Source: Candidatus Thorarchaeota archaeon
Lineage (GTDB): Archaea; Asgardarchaeota; Thorarchaeia; Thorarchaeales; Thorarchaeaceae
DNA: 5,397 bases
Direction: 5' to 3'
Assembly (NCBI GenBank): GCA_029856425.1
Contig: JAHQWZ010000150.1
Location: forward strand, 1 to 5,397
A program made the translations under genes and the position numbers. Under the pieces are notes generated by a model, which did no database searches, was not told where the DNA came from, and saw only the letters and a list, made by a program, of their open reading frames with translations. Of this stretch, positions 1-5,395 are shown in pieces; the stretch's first letter is position 1; each line of letters begins with the position of its first letter.

Positions 1-419
1 TCAGAATCATGACCATATATCGTTGGAAGATGGAATGCAACACTGAGCCCAGTCTGGCCAAGCTTGAGCAAATACTTGAAACGTTCATTGGTTTCTTCTG
101 CTGATCCCATCCCAGCAAACTGGCGCATGGTCCAGAACTTGCCACGATAGAGCGTGGGTTGGACGCCTCGCGTATATGGGTATTCACTAGGAAATCCCAG
201 GTCTCGCATATAGTCTAATTTGGGGACATCAAGAGGTGTGTAAATCCTTCTCACAGGACGGCTGGAGGTGCTGATGAACTCTTCGCGACGTTCGGGATGT
301 TTGTCTGTATGACGCGCGAGAGTCCCGGACTCCCAACGTTCTTTTGCTGCATGGATCTCACTCAACTCAGGATCTGTTGCTTCATGAGTGTCTTCCTTCT
401 TTGACTTATCAGCGCCCAT
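1..419 (-). CDS. Acyl-CoA mutase large subunit (methylmalonyl-CoA mutase family), N-terminal part only
   Basis: This is the first 139 codons of a B12-dependent acyl-CoA mutase, cut by the left window edge. The family moves a carboxyl- or CoA-bearing group between adjacent carbons (methylmalonyl-CoA/succinyl-CoA, isobutyryl-CoA/butyryl-CoA) using adenosylcobalamin. The family signature is clear: EYPYTRGVQPTLYRG (residues 79-93), WTMRQFAG (96-103), EETNERF (108-114) and GQTGLSVAF (121-129), followed by LPTIYGHDS. Substrate-pocket residues T97 and R99 are kept. The position of the diagnostic methylmalonyl-CoA mutase Tyr (Tyr89 in the Propionibacterium enzyme) is Phe101, Gln87 replaces Tyr75, Lys94 replaces Arg82, and His130 replaces the usual Asp of AFDLPT. 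The first ~50 residues are charged and not conserved. The ATG at 419 has a GGAG ribosome site (428-431) 8 nt upstream and a TATA-like box at 466-473. Family membership is firm. Substrate is uncertain. Confidence 0.93.
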   Translation of the reverse strand, partial: MGADKSKKEDTHEATDPELSEIHAAKERWESGTLARHTDKHPERREEFISTSSRPVRRIYTPLDVPKLDYMRDLGFPSEYPYTRGVQPTLYRGKFWTMRQFAGMGSAEETNERFKYLLKLGQTGLSVAFHLPTIYGHDS

Positions 420-456
420 CGACTACTCTCCATCTCAGTGAAACAATAGAAACTGA

Positions 457-506
457 CTAGGTCCCGATATTAACTGTTTGTTTCCAGGCCTAGGTCTTCA
501 TCCTAG
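457..506. repeat. CTAGGTC repeats in the divergent promoter region
   Basis: The heptamer CTAGGTC occurs at 457-463 and again at 490-496, 33 bp apart, about three helical turns. A third, inverted copy of its core (CCTAG, 502-506) forms a 5-bp stem with 490-494 across a 7-nt loop. The copies flank the mutase TATA-like box and sit just upstream of the one for the plus-strand gene, a position suited to an operator. The motif is short and could be chance. Confidence 0.3.
466..473 (-). promoter_or_regulatory. TATA-like box for the acyl-CoA mutase gene
   Basis: Read on the minus strand this is TTAATATC. It lies about 25 bp before a plausible transcript start near 444, which would leave a leader of about 25 nt carrying the GGAG ribosome site at 428-431. 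This spacing fits an archaeal TBP-dependent promoter, but the call rests on composition and position only. Confidence 0.4.
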
Positions 507-510
507 ACAT

Positions 511-519
511 CTTTATGTG
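511..519 (+). promoter_or_regulatory. TATA-like box for the YbjN-like gene
   Basis: CTTTATGTG lies about 40 bp upstream of the ATG at 555. A start of transcription about 25 bp downstream (near 540) would give a leader of about 15 nt containing only the GAGGT ribosome site at 543-547. This matches the short leaders inferred for other genes here. Confidence 0.35.
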
Positions 520-554
520 AAGGGACTGAGCCCCTCCAATTCGAGGTATTGGAC

Positions 555-956
555 ATGTCGAAACTAGACGATATTGCGGCGCTGCTCGATGAGATTGAGA
601 TAATCTACACCCGGGAAGAAGCCGGTCTACTAATGGTCTGGGACACTGCACAGTTTGACGACCTTAAGGTTCTGATACTTGCAAGCCCTGATGAGAACTG
701 GATTTTCATCACTGCGCTCTTCACCAAGTTCAGCAAAATACCCCAGGAAGAGCAGCACAAGCTAATGTACGACATGCTTGTTTCCTCATGGAAAGTGAAT
801 GGTGTCAAGTTTGTAATCACCAAGGATGATTACATCTCAGTGACTGCAGAAACCAATGACACAGATCTTACTGGCGAGGAACTCAGGACGCTTATTGACA
901 ATACCGTGGGCGCTTGCGATGTCCTGGCAACCTTTACTCCAGGATATGGTGATTAA
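555..956 (+). CDS. YbjN-like small protein (type III secretion chaperone-like fold)
   Basis: An acidic 133-residue protein with no signal peptide or membrane segment, so probably cytosolic. The order of elements suggests a YbjN-type alpha/beta domain: an N-terminal helix (MSKLDDIAALLDEI), strands around residues 22-30, 36-43 and 48-55, a helix after P63 (QEEQHKLMYDMLVSSW), strands around VKFVITKDDYISVTAE (84-99), then a closing helix LTGEELRTLIDNTVGACDVL (105-124). The 'LTGEEL...L' closing helix is typical of the YbjN family. That family is linked to stress and motility effects in bacteria but has no defined enzyme activity. The ATG at 555 is preferred over an in-frame TTG at 549 because GAGGT (543-547) sits 7 nt before it, whereas the TTG would almost touch that site. 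The gene faces away from the mutase gene and ends convergently with the adenosyltransferase gene. Family call is by pattern, not by search. Confidence 0.65.
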   Translation: MSKLDDIAALLDEIEIIYTREEAGLLMVWDTAQFDDLKVLILASPDENWIFITALFTKFSKIPQEEQHKLMYDMLVSSWKVNGVKFVITKDDYISVTAETNDTDLTGEELRTLIDNTVGACDVLATFTPGYGD

Positions 957-1030
957 GAGCATCAACCACGTTACCCCTGACCCTGCTATAGATGCCGGGT
1001 ATGGGTTTATTTCAAAACGGATCTGTCTTT
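957..1030. terminator. Convergent intergenic gap with T-rich tracts
   Basis: The 74 bp between two convergent genes hold a weak inverted repeat (TACCC at 972-976 with GGGTA at 997-1001) followed by a T-rich run at 1006-1012 on the plus strand. On the minus strand a TTTT tract lies at 1014-1017. Archaeal transcription often ends at U-rich tracts, so this may end both transcripts. No strong hairpin is visible. Confidence 0.25.
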
Positions 1031-1594
1031 TCAGAACTCGAATCCTTTCCTGGCTTGTAGCTTCTTTGACGCGAAGTAATGTTTGATTTCTCTCATCTCC
1101 GTGACTAAATCAGCAGCTTCAATGATTTCTGATCGGGCATAGCGGCCCGTCATTATTATTTCAACATCTGGAGGCTTCACGTTGATCAGATTCAATTGAT
1201 CGTCAAGAGAGATGAGATTCCATTCAACTGCGACATTTATCTCATCAAGAATGAGGACATCACAGGAATGTTTCCGAAGTGCCTCTAGAGCCATTTCCAG
1301 CCCATCTTGAGCGAGTTTGACATCAATCGGGTCAGGATTCGCTTTGTCAACCCAGTCAAGCCTTCCAACGGGCACAATCTCAAAGTTCGGAACATGATCT
1401 ATTATTCCAAACTCGCCATAGTTCACCTCAGTTCCACCATCTCGATCAGCGACCTTTGCCTTCATGAAGCATATCATCAGAACCTTGAACCCATGACCTG
1501 CCGCTCTTAATCCGGCACCGAGCGCACTGGTTGTTTTTCCTTTTCCATCTCCAGTATATACTTGGACTTTTCCAGGTTTCTCAGTGCCATGCAT
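1031..1594 (-). CDS. cobA: Cob(I)alamin / corrinoid adenosyltransferase, CobA-CobO-BtuR type
   Basis: A complete 187-residue enzyme that transfers the adenosyl group of ATP to the reduced cobalt of corrinoids, making adenosylcobalamin or its precursors. The Walker A loop GDGKGKTT lies at residues 15-22. LILDEIN (114-120) is the Walker B-like strand, MTGR (148-151) precedes the ADLVTEMREIKH segment (161-171), and the tail ARKGFEF (181-187) matches the family's usual 'QKGIEF' end. Length is normal. The ATG at 1594 follows the TGA of the flavoprotein gene by 9 nt, and TGAGG (1602-1606) overlaps that stop codon with a 7-nt spacer, so the two genes are almost certainly cotranscribed and translationally coupled. 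The likely consumer of the product, a B12-dependent mutase, is encoded about 600 bp away. An in-frame ATG for a shorter start is absent near the P-loop, which supports this start. Confidence 0.95.
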   Translation of the reverse strand: MHGTEKPGKVQVYTGDGKGKTTSALGAGLRAAGHGFKVLMICFMKAKVADRDGGTEVNYGEFGIIDHVPNFEIVPVGRLDWVDKANPDPIDVKLAQDGLEMALEALRKHSCDVLILDEINVAVEWNLISLDDQLNLINVKPPDVEIIMTGRYARSEIIEAADLVTEMREIKHYFASKKLQARKGFEF

Positions 1595-1603
1595 GGTCAG
1601 GCC

Positions 1604-2221
1604 TCATGTCTCTCTGATGTTGTTTACTAGTTTGGCTACTCTGCGACCCAGTTCCTCACTCGCATCGATGGCAAGCGCATCTGATTCCGCATTCCGCCAC
1701 TTGCCCTCATCTGTCTGCATGCTGCCGGAACCAAACGTGCCATGTTTCACAGGACTGCCCACAGAACCAACAACAATCATTCCTTGACCCAATGCATATC
1801 TGTTGAGGACGTCGATAACATGCTCTTGACCTCCATAGCGAAGTCCGGCGTATGTAATTGCTCCAAACACCTTATCCTTTAGTTGATGGTCAAGCATCTT
1901 CATAGTCCTTGTTCGATCTATGAGATCCTTCAATATCCCTGGAACTGATGTGAAGTAGGATGGCGCAGCGATGATAATACCATTTGCGTTGGCAAGCTTC
2001 TTCTCAATCTTGGGCATATCATCATGTTCACTCTCTGGACAGGGTTTCTTCCTCACGCACGCATCGCAACCAGTACAATGACGAATCTGAAAACCTGCAA
2101 TATCCAGAATTTCTGTTGAATCATCTGCAAGAACTTCGGAAGCAGCCTCAAGAGCTTTAGAAAGCAGAAAACGAGAATTTGATCGCTCACCCCTTGGTGA
2201 GCCATTGATACCTAAAATCAA
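1604..2221 (-). CDS. Flavodoxin-fold NAD(P)H-dependent FMN reductase with iron-sulfur motif (Isf-like flavoprotein)
   Basis: A 205-residue protein of the NADPH-dependent FMN reductase / iron-sulfur flavoprotein group. The N-terminal strand and phosphate loop MILGINGSPRG (1-11) bind FMN. C49, C52, C55 and C61 form a compact CX2CX2CX5C motif like that which holds a 4Fe-4S cluster in methanogen Isf proteins. IIIAAPSYFTSVPGILKDLIDR (82-103) and YAGLRYGGQE (124-133) are the second and third flavin-site segments. It is cytosolic and should pass electrons between a reductant and a one- or two-electron acceptor. The start is an unusual TTG at 2221, chosen because an in-frame stop lies at 2228-2230, GGTGA (2228-2232) sits 6 nt upstream, and any later start would remove the phosphate loop. 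It is followed at 9 nt by the corrinoid adenosyltransferase gene, so reducing the enzyme-bound cobalt is a reasonable role. That role is inference. Confidence 0.9.
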   Translation of the reverse strand: MILGINGSPRGERSNSRFLLSKALEAASEVLADDSTEILDIAGFQIRHCTGCDACVRKKPCPESEHDDMPKIEKKLANANGIIIAAPSYFTSVPGILKDLIDRTRTMKMLDHQLKDKVFGAITYAGLRYGGQEHVIDVLNRYALGQGMIVVGSVGSPVKHGTFGSGSMQTDEGKWRNAESDALAIDASEELGRRVAKLVNNIRET

Positions 2222-2227
2222 TTCAGG

Positions 2228-2232
2228 TCACC
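2228..2232 (-). promoter_or_regulatory. Ribosome binding site that fixes a TTG start
   Basis: Minus-strand GGTGA lies 6 nt before the TTG at 2221-2219. The TGA inside it is also the in-frame stop that closes the frame upstream, so no ATG or GTG start is available further out. Confidence 0.6.
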
Positions 2233-2272
2233 AGACTTGGTTTGGAACTCAAGCATCATTTAGAACTTGTGC

Positions 2273-3016
2273 TCAATACGACATGGCTTTGTATAGGTCA
2301 TCTGCGATCTCACTGACCACCTTAATAGCAGCAAGCTTGCTCTCATCACGATGTGCAGCGACAGCAACTGTCAAGGAACGCACCTTAAGCAGTTGGACAC
2401 TATATCCCATGATTTCCACTCCTGTAGGAATCATGTCTGCTTTAGGGCGTATTTGGCCATTAGCCATCTCGACTTCAATTCCAGATAGATGATTCTCAGG
2501 GATATTGCCTCGAAGCAACACCCCTCGAGCATCAAGGATTCCAACGTATGCTATTTCGTGGTCCTCAAGTGCAAGGTTCATTATCTTCTCAGCTTCATCA
2601 AGAATCGCATCGGGTGGGTGACCGAGATCGATTCTGACATATCGGTCCACTAAGGAGTCCATGCCCTCGAACTCACCTATATTGCCACTCCATGACAAGA
2701 TTAAGTCACCAAACTGATTACTGATGGCGCGGCCAAGAGACATCATCATCTTCTTCAGACCTACCTCATTCTCGTCGAGTGTCGTAAACAGGATGACTGC
2801 GAAATTCTCAAAGAAAACGTAGGACCAGAGAGCCCCAGATTGTTCCAGAGTATAGACTCGGTCTCGCGAGGTTCCACTGCTGGAATGGAAGAGTGTTGCA
2901 CATGCGCGCACATGAGATGGAAGACTGCTCTCACCAATTGGATCGCTGTCATCATATGACCGCCCATAGATGGGTTCACCTGATGGGCTTTTCATGATAT
3001 ATACTCTAAGTATCAT
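2273..3016 (-). CDS. Longin-like plus roadblock/LC7-like two-domain protein
   Basis: From the ATG at 3016 this is a 247-residue soluble protein. Residues 1-130 follow the longin order: strands MILRVYIMKS and GEPIYGRSY, a helix around 31-46, three strands (RVYTLEQSG, WSYVFFEN, AVILFTT), then two helices (83-103 and about 116-128). Residues 136-245 follow a roadblock order: helix PDAILDEAEKIMNLAL, strands AYVGILDARG and VLLRGNI, strands YSVQLLKV and LTVAVAAHR, and closing helix ESKLAAIKVVSEIADDLYKAM. Both are small GTPase-linked folds expanded in Asgard archaea. The frame stays open to an ATG at 3112, but I prefer 3016. The extra 32 residues do not look like longin, that ATG has no ribosome site or room for a promoter, and a promoter element shared with the divergent gene lies at 3051-3062 inside the extension. 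The flavoprotein gene follows after 51 bp. Partner GTPase not in the window. Confidence 0.72.
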   Translation of the reverse strand: MILRVYIMKSPSGEPIYGRSYDDSDPIGESSLPSHVRACATLFHSSSGTSRDRVYTLEQSGALWSYVFFENFAVILFTTLDENEVGLKKMMMSLGRAISNQFGDLILSWSGNIGEFEGMDSLVDRYVRIDLGHPPDAILDEAEKIMNLALEDHEIAYVGILDARGVLLRGNIPENHLSGIEVEMANGQIRPKADMIPTGVEIMGYSVQLLKVRSLTVAVAAHRDESKLAAIKVVSEIADDLYKAMSY

Positions 3017-3050
3017 TTTGCTTTCCCGACAGATGGAAAACGAATATCTA

Positions 3051-3130
3051 GCGGGGTCATAAGGATTGCCTGTAGATAATTGGTTTTCCGTCAGAGGTAA
3101 GCGCGTTTGCATGCCTTTTTATGACCCCGC
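3051..3130. promoter_or_regulatory. Divergent promoter with a 12-bp perfect inverted repeat
   Basis: TTATGACCCCGC occurs on the plus strand at 3119-3130 and on the minus strand at 3062-3051. Flanks also match (CCTT before, TA after), so each divergent gene has nearly the same 17-20 bp element. The plus copy is part of a TATA-like run (CTTTTTATG, 3115-3123) that would place transcription start near 3145. The minus copy ends 34 nt before the longin ATG at 3016, and a second candidate box (AGATATTC, 3049-3042) lies just after it. A shared operator for both genes is the simplest reading. Confidence 0.55.
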
Positions 3131-3145
3131 CTACCCAACAGCTCT

Positions 3146-3150
3146 AGGTG
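3146..3150 (+). promoter_or_regulatory. Ribosome binding site of the winged-helix gene
   Basis: AGGTG lies 7 nt before the ATG at 3158, the same spacing as the GAGGT and TGAGG sites of two other genes in the window, and fixes this start. Confidence 0.6.
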
Positions 3151-3157
3151 TGACACA

Positions 3158-3466
3158 ATGGCGAAGAAGAAGAAGGTAGAACGTATCAAGAGGACACGAT
3201 ACGACATCTATGCTGAACTCATTCGTGTGATCTATATCTATGGTTACTGCCCACTCACACGTGCCGCCAGGTCCACCAATATGCCGGTTGATCGTGCAAA
3301 GGAAACAATCGCCGAGCTCATGGAGAGGGGTCTCTTAGAAGAAGACGACGACGATGGACAGAGAGTCTATTCAGTGACAGTCCGCGACCATCAGTACCTA
3401 GAGCTCTACAAGAGAATGGCTGCACTTGTTGGGATCCCAGTTCCAGAGCCGATAATTGGGATGTGA
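3158..3466 (+). CDS. Small archaeal winged-helix DNA-binding protein (HTH_45-like)
   Basis: A 102-residue protein with a lysine/arginine-rich start (residues 2-14) followed by one winged helix-turn-helix domain. Helix 1 is YDIYAELIRVIYIYG (15-29), the turn and recognition region is CPLTRAARSTNMPVDRAKETIAELMERGLLEE (31-62), the wing is the acidic DDDDGQRVYSVT (63-74), and a closing helix DHQYLELYKRMAAL (77-90) may serve in dimer formation. The 'L.ERGLLEE....YSVT..G/H..L' layout is typical of small archaeal regulators of the HTH_45 group. It probably binds DNA near archaeal promoters. The gene sits between two promoter regions that share a TGACCCC element, one being its own, so autoregulation and control of both neighbours are plausible. 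No ligand-binding domain is present. The fold is fairly sure; the target genes are inference. Confidence 0.82.
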   Translation: MAKKKKVERIKRTRYDIYAELIRVIYIYGYCPLTRAARSTNMPVDRAKETIAELMERGLLEEDDDDGQRVYSVTVRDHQYLELYKRMAALVGIPVPEPIIGM

Positions 3467-3503
3467 TTTGAGTGATTTTCCACTGTAAGGTAATATGGCA
3501 TGT

Positions 3504-3532
3504 GGTCACAAATTGTGACCCCAAATTGTGGT
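3504..3532. promoter_or_regulatory. Paired palindromic operator upstream of the beta-helix gene
   Basis: GGTCACAAATTGTGACC (3504-3520) is a perfect 17-bp palindrome with 8-bp arms around a central A. A second, imperfect copy (ACCCCAAATTGTGGT, 3518-3532, one mismatched pair) has its centre 13 bp further on, so CAAATTGTG is repeated directly at 3509-3517 and 3522-3530. The pair ends 5 bp before the TATA-like box, where transcription factor B would bind. There is no following T-tract, so it is not a terminator. Its half TTGTGACCCC matches the TTATGACCCC of the divergent promoter at 3051-3130. Confidence 0.65.
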
Positions 3533-3537
3533 TCTGC

Positions 3538-3545
3538 TTTATATA
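3538..3545 (+). promoter_or_regulatory. TATA box of the bactofilin-like gene
   Basis: TTTATATA is the best archaeal TATA box in the window. Transcription would start near 3567, giving a leader of about 15 nt before the ATG at 3582. Confidence 0.65.
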
Positions 3546-3581
3546 CCGATTTTGAGCGGAATTAATTAGAACATAACTGAG

Positions 3582-4829
3582 ATGACAATTAAAATGGCGG
3601 AAATCCAGAGATACAAGAACGAGGCAGTTGTTGAGCTAGGCGAAATAGAAGGTGATCTTGAGCTTGAGAACTGCAGATCCGTTAGGCCAGCAGAGGGCAA
3701 TGAGATTATTGTGACTGGCCGAGTCAGCGTCAAAGGAGAAACATACTTCGAAGGTTCATTGAAGGCACATTCTCTCGATGCAAAAGCTAGGGATACGATC
3801 ACCATAGACGGCGACCTCACTGTGGAAACCGCTGCTGAAAACAGAAGGGGTGGGCTTGAAATCACAGGTTCCGCTACAGCTGAGAGCATTCGAGCAGGAA
3901 GCTCTCTGAGAATTGGCAAAGACCTAACCTGCACTTCTGCAAGCGGTGGAGGATCCGTGAAAGTTGTAGGCAATGCTAAGGGGCGGAAAGTTTCTGCAGG
4001 CGGCTCAGTTGTCATAAGTGGCGACGTGGAAGTAGAGAGAGTTTCAGCTGGCGGCTCAGTTAAGATTGAAGGTCGTTCTAATGTTGACGAATTTTCAGCT
4101 GGCGGTTCTGGCAAGGCTCATGATGGAAAAATCGTCAAGGTCAATGTTGGCGGGAGCTTCAAGTCATCCGGAGCTATTGAAATTGAAGAGATCGATGTAG
4201 GTGGGTCCATTAAAGTTGGGCCAGATTCTAAGGTGCACTCAATTGATGTCGGAGGAACCTTCAGCTCTGAGGGCGACCTCAACTTCGTAGACATAGATGT
4301 CGGAGGTAGTGTACACATTGGAGGTGCGGGTAATGGAAGAACCATTGATGTGGGCGGAAAGGTGGTCACCGACGGGCCATTGACATTGTCAGGAGATATG
4401 GAAGTTGGCGGAAAAGCTGAGATTGGTGGCGACTTCAAATGCGAGGCAAAGATCAAAATCGGAGGCAAGATAATGGTTGATGGTCGAATTGACACCTACA
4501 GGATTATTGTTGGCGGGCTGATAGATGCTAAATATGTCAAGGCAGACGGTTTCAGAATTGGCCGACGTTCAGAAGTCACTTGCCCAGTTGAAGCACGAGA
4601 AATCCTCGTGAGAGAACGTGCTAGAACAGGGTCACTCTATGGCGATGAGATTCGCATTGAGGAAAGGTCTCGTGTAGGAAGTATATACGGACGAGAGGTC
4701 TACATTGAACGAGACTCGGTTGTTGAAGGAAAGACTCTCTACACTGAGAAGCTTGACGCTGAGAGTGGTGTCGAGTTCAGAGAAGAACCTCAGAAAGTGG
4801 ACAAACTCCCTCCACCTGACGAAATCTAG
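3582..4829 (+). CDS. Bactofilin-like (polymer-forming) repeat beta-helix protein
   Basis: A 415-residue cytosolic protein without signal peptide or membrane segment. It is built of short beta-strand rungs marked by a Gly-Gly pair. The pairs fall at residues 140, 157, 174, 190, 207, 224, 241, 258, 276, 293 and 311, spaced 16-18 residues apart, with a consensus near IDVGGSVKIGGDSKV. This is what a right-handed parallel beta-helix with one GG per turn should look like, and the V/I-x-V-G-G-x-I/V pattern recalls the bactofilin / polymer-forming cytoskeletal family. Residues 1-110 hold more irregular turns, and residues 325-400 continue as charged rungs without GG (EILVRERARTGSLYGDEIRI). A short acidic, proline-containing tail ends the protein. 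It is far longer than typical bacterial bactofilins (often under 200 residues). An ATG at 3594 is an alternative start; neither has a strong ribosome site. Filament formation is inferred. Confidence 0.8.
   Translation: MTIKMAEIQRYKNEAVVELGEIEGDLELENCRSVRPAEGNEIIVTGRVSVKGETYFEGSLKAHSLDAKARDTITIDGDLTVETAAENRRGGLEITGSATAESIRAGSSLRIGKDLTCTSASGGGSVKVVGNAKGRKVSAGGSVVISGDVEVERVSAGGSVKIEGRSNVDEFSAGGSGKAHDGKIVKVNVGGSFKSSGAIEIEEIDVGGSIKVGPDSKVHSIDVGGTFSSEGDLNFVDIDVGGSVHIGGAGNGRTIDVGGKVVTDGPLTLSGDMEVGGKAEIGGDFKCEAKIKIGGKIMVDGRIDTYRIIVGGLIDAKYVKADGFRIGRRSEVTCPVEAREILVRERARTGSLYGDEIRIEERSRVGSIYGREVYIERDSVVEGKTLYTEKLDAESGVEFREEPQKVDKLPPPDEI
4000..4517 (+). repeat. Eleven-fold, about 51-bp coding repeat (GG ladder)
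   Basis: The central part of the beta-helix gene consists of degenerate tandem units of 48-54 bp, each encoding one 16-18-residue turn with a Gly-Gly pair. Codons have drifted a lot, so the repeat is conserved in protein more than in DNA. It also produces long open frames on the opposite strand (Pro-Pro-Thr-Ser runs), which are not genes. Confidence 0.8.
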
Positions 4830-4922
4830 AACGCCAGAACATGTCATCTTCGTTGTTCTTCAAAACATGGGTGTTTCACATTTGAGATGGGGACTCATAT
4901 CCCTACTTCGACATCTATCTTT
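4830..4922. terminator. Convergent intergenic gap, possible terminators
   Basis: The 93 bp between two convergent genes contain a T-rich run on the plus strand (4848-4861) and two small hairpins: AAACA/TGTTT around 4863-4876 and GGGA/TCCC around 4891-4904. None is strong. Termination of the beta-helix transcript here is likely from position alone. Confidence 0.25.
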
Positions 4923-5384
4923 CTACCTAGCTCTCTTTAGCTCCTTGAAAATACCATTTTCAATATCTAGGAGCTTCTCTCGGGCATCTTCATCCAGTCT
5001 AGCTAGTAAATCCTTCCTGCAGGAAAGCACGAATTCTGAGTCGGAGTCACCCGTTCTCAGATCACCAATCCCGATCTTCTTACCACTCAGCTTCAGTCGA
5101 CCAGCTATTCGACTCACAGCGCTGCCTTCCTTTTCCCTCAATTCAATCACATCAATATCAGCAAACCTAAAGGTATCAGCATTATTCGAAGGATGAAGCG
5201 CTTCTGGAACGCTATTTAGATCAGAGTATTCAAGACCCACCATAAATGATTTTATCTCATGAGCGTCGAGATTCGTTTCAAATTTGCACCTTATCGATCT
5301 GGCCCATGTGCCGCCCACAGCTTGTGAAGAAACCCACTCTCGTTTCAGAAGCCTCGAGGTTGCTAACTTTGACATAACGAGCAT
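4923..5384 (-). CDS. Unrecognised protein, start possibly outside the window
   Basis: I do not recognise this protein. From the ATG at 5384 it has 153 residues, no signal peptide and no membrane segment. Residues 26-120 look beta-rich (ARSIRCKFETN, HEIKSFMVGLEYS, TFRFADIDVIELREK, SRIAGRLKLSGKKIGIGDL, SEFVLSC), and residues 123-152 form a charged helix rich in Lys, Asp, Glu and Leu that could be a coiled coil. The two cysteines (33 and 122) are isolated, so no metal site is evident. A second ATG lies at 5375. Neither has a clear ribosome site, and the frame stays open for the last four codons to the window edge, so the true start may lie further out. It is convergent with the beta-helix gene. 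Codon use and composition resemble the neighbours, which supports a real gene. Confidence 0.6.
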   Translation of the reverse strand: MLVMSKLATSRLLKREWVSSQAVGGTWARSIRCKFETNLDAHEIKSFMVGLEYSDLNSVPEALHPSNNADTFRFADIDVIELREKEGSAVSRIAGRLKLSGKKIGIGDLRTGDSDSEFVLSCRKDLLARLDEDAREKLLDIENGIFKELKRAR

Positions 5385-5395
5385 AATTCGCTCGT
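5377..5395. repeat. 6-bp inverted repeat over the edge-gene start region
   Basis: ACGAGC (5377-5382) and GCTCGT (5390-5395) form a perfect inverted repeat with a 7-nt loop that contains part of the ATG at 5384. It could be a small operator or an RNA hairpin. If the gene begins beyond the window it is just coding sequence. Confidence 0.3.

Noticed and set aside
549..554. TTG at 549 as the start of the YbjN-like gene
   Set aside because: GAGGT at 543-547 is only 1 nt from this TTG but 7 nt from the ATG at 555.
856..1086. A 76-codon plus-strand frame across the convergent gap
   Set aside because: It overlaps the ends of two well-supported genes in other frames and shows no domain or ribosome site.
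3017..3112. 32-residue N-terminal extension of the longin-roadblock protein
   Set aside because: It covers the shared divergent promoter element, has no ribosome site at proper spacing, and does not resemble a longin start.
3504..3520. Palindrome as a terminator of the winged-helix gene
   Set aside because: No T-tract follows it and it abuts a good TATA box for the next gene, so an operator is more likely.
3566..4495. Two long minus-strand open frames (182 and 125 codons) opposite the beta-helix gene
   Set aside because: They are antisense images of the Gly-Gly repeats, giving Pro-Pro-Thr-Ser runs with no plausible fold, and the sense frame is clearly a regular repeat protein.
4705..5196. 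A 163-codon plus-strand frame spanning the end of the beta-helix gene and the opposite strand of the edge gene
   Set aside because: It overlaps two better frames, is a Ser/Leu-rich translation typical of antisense, and has no ribosome site.
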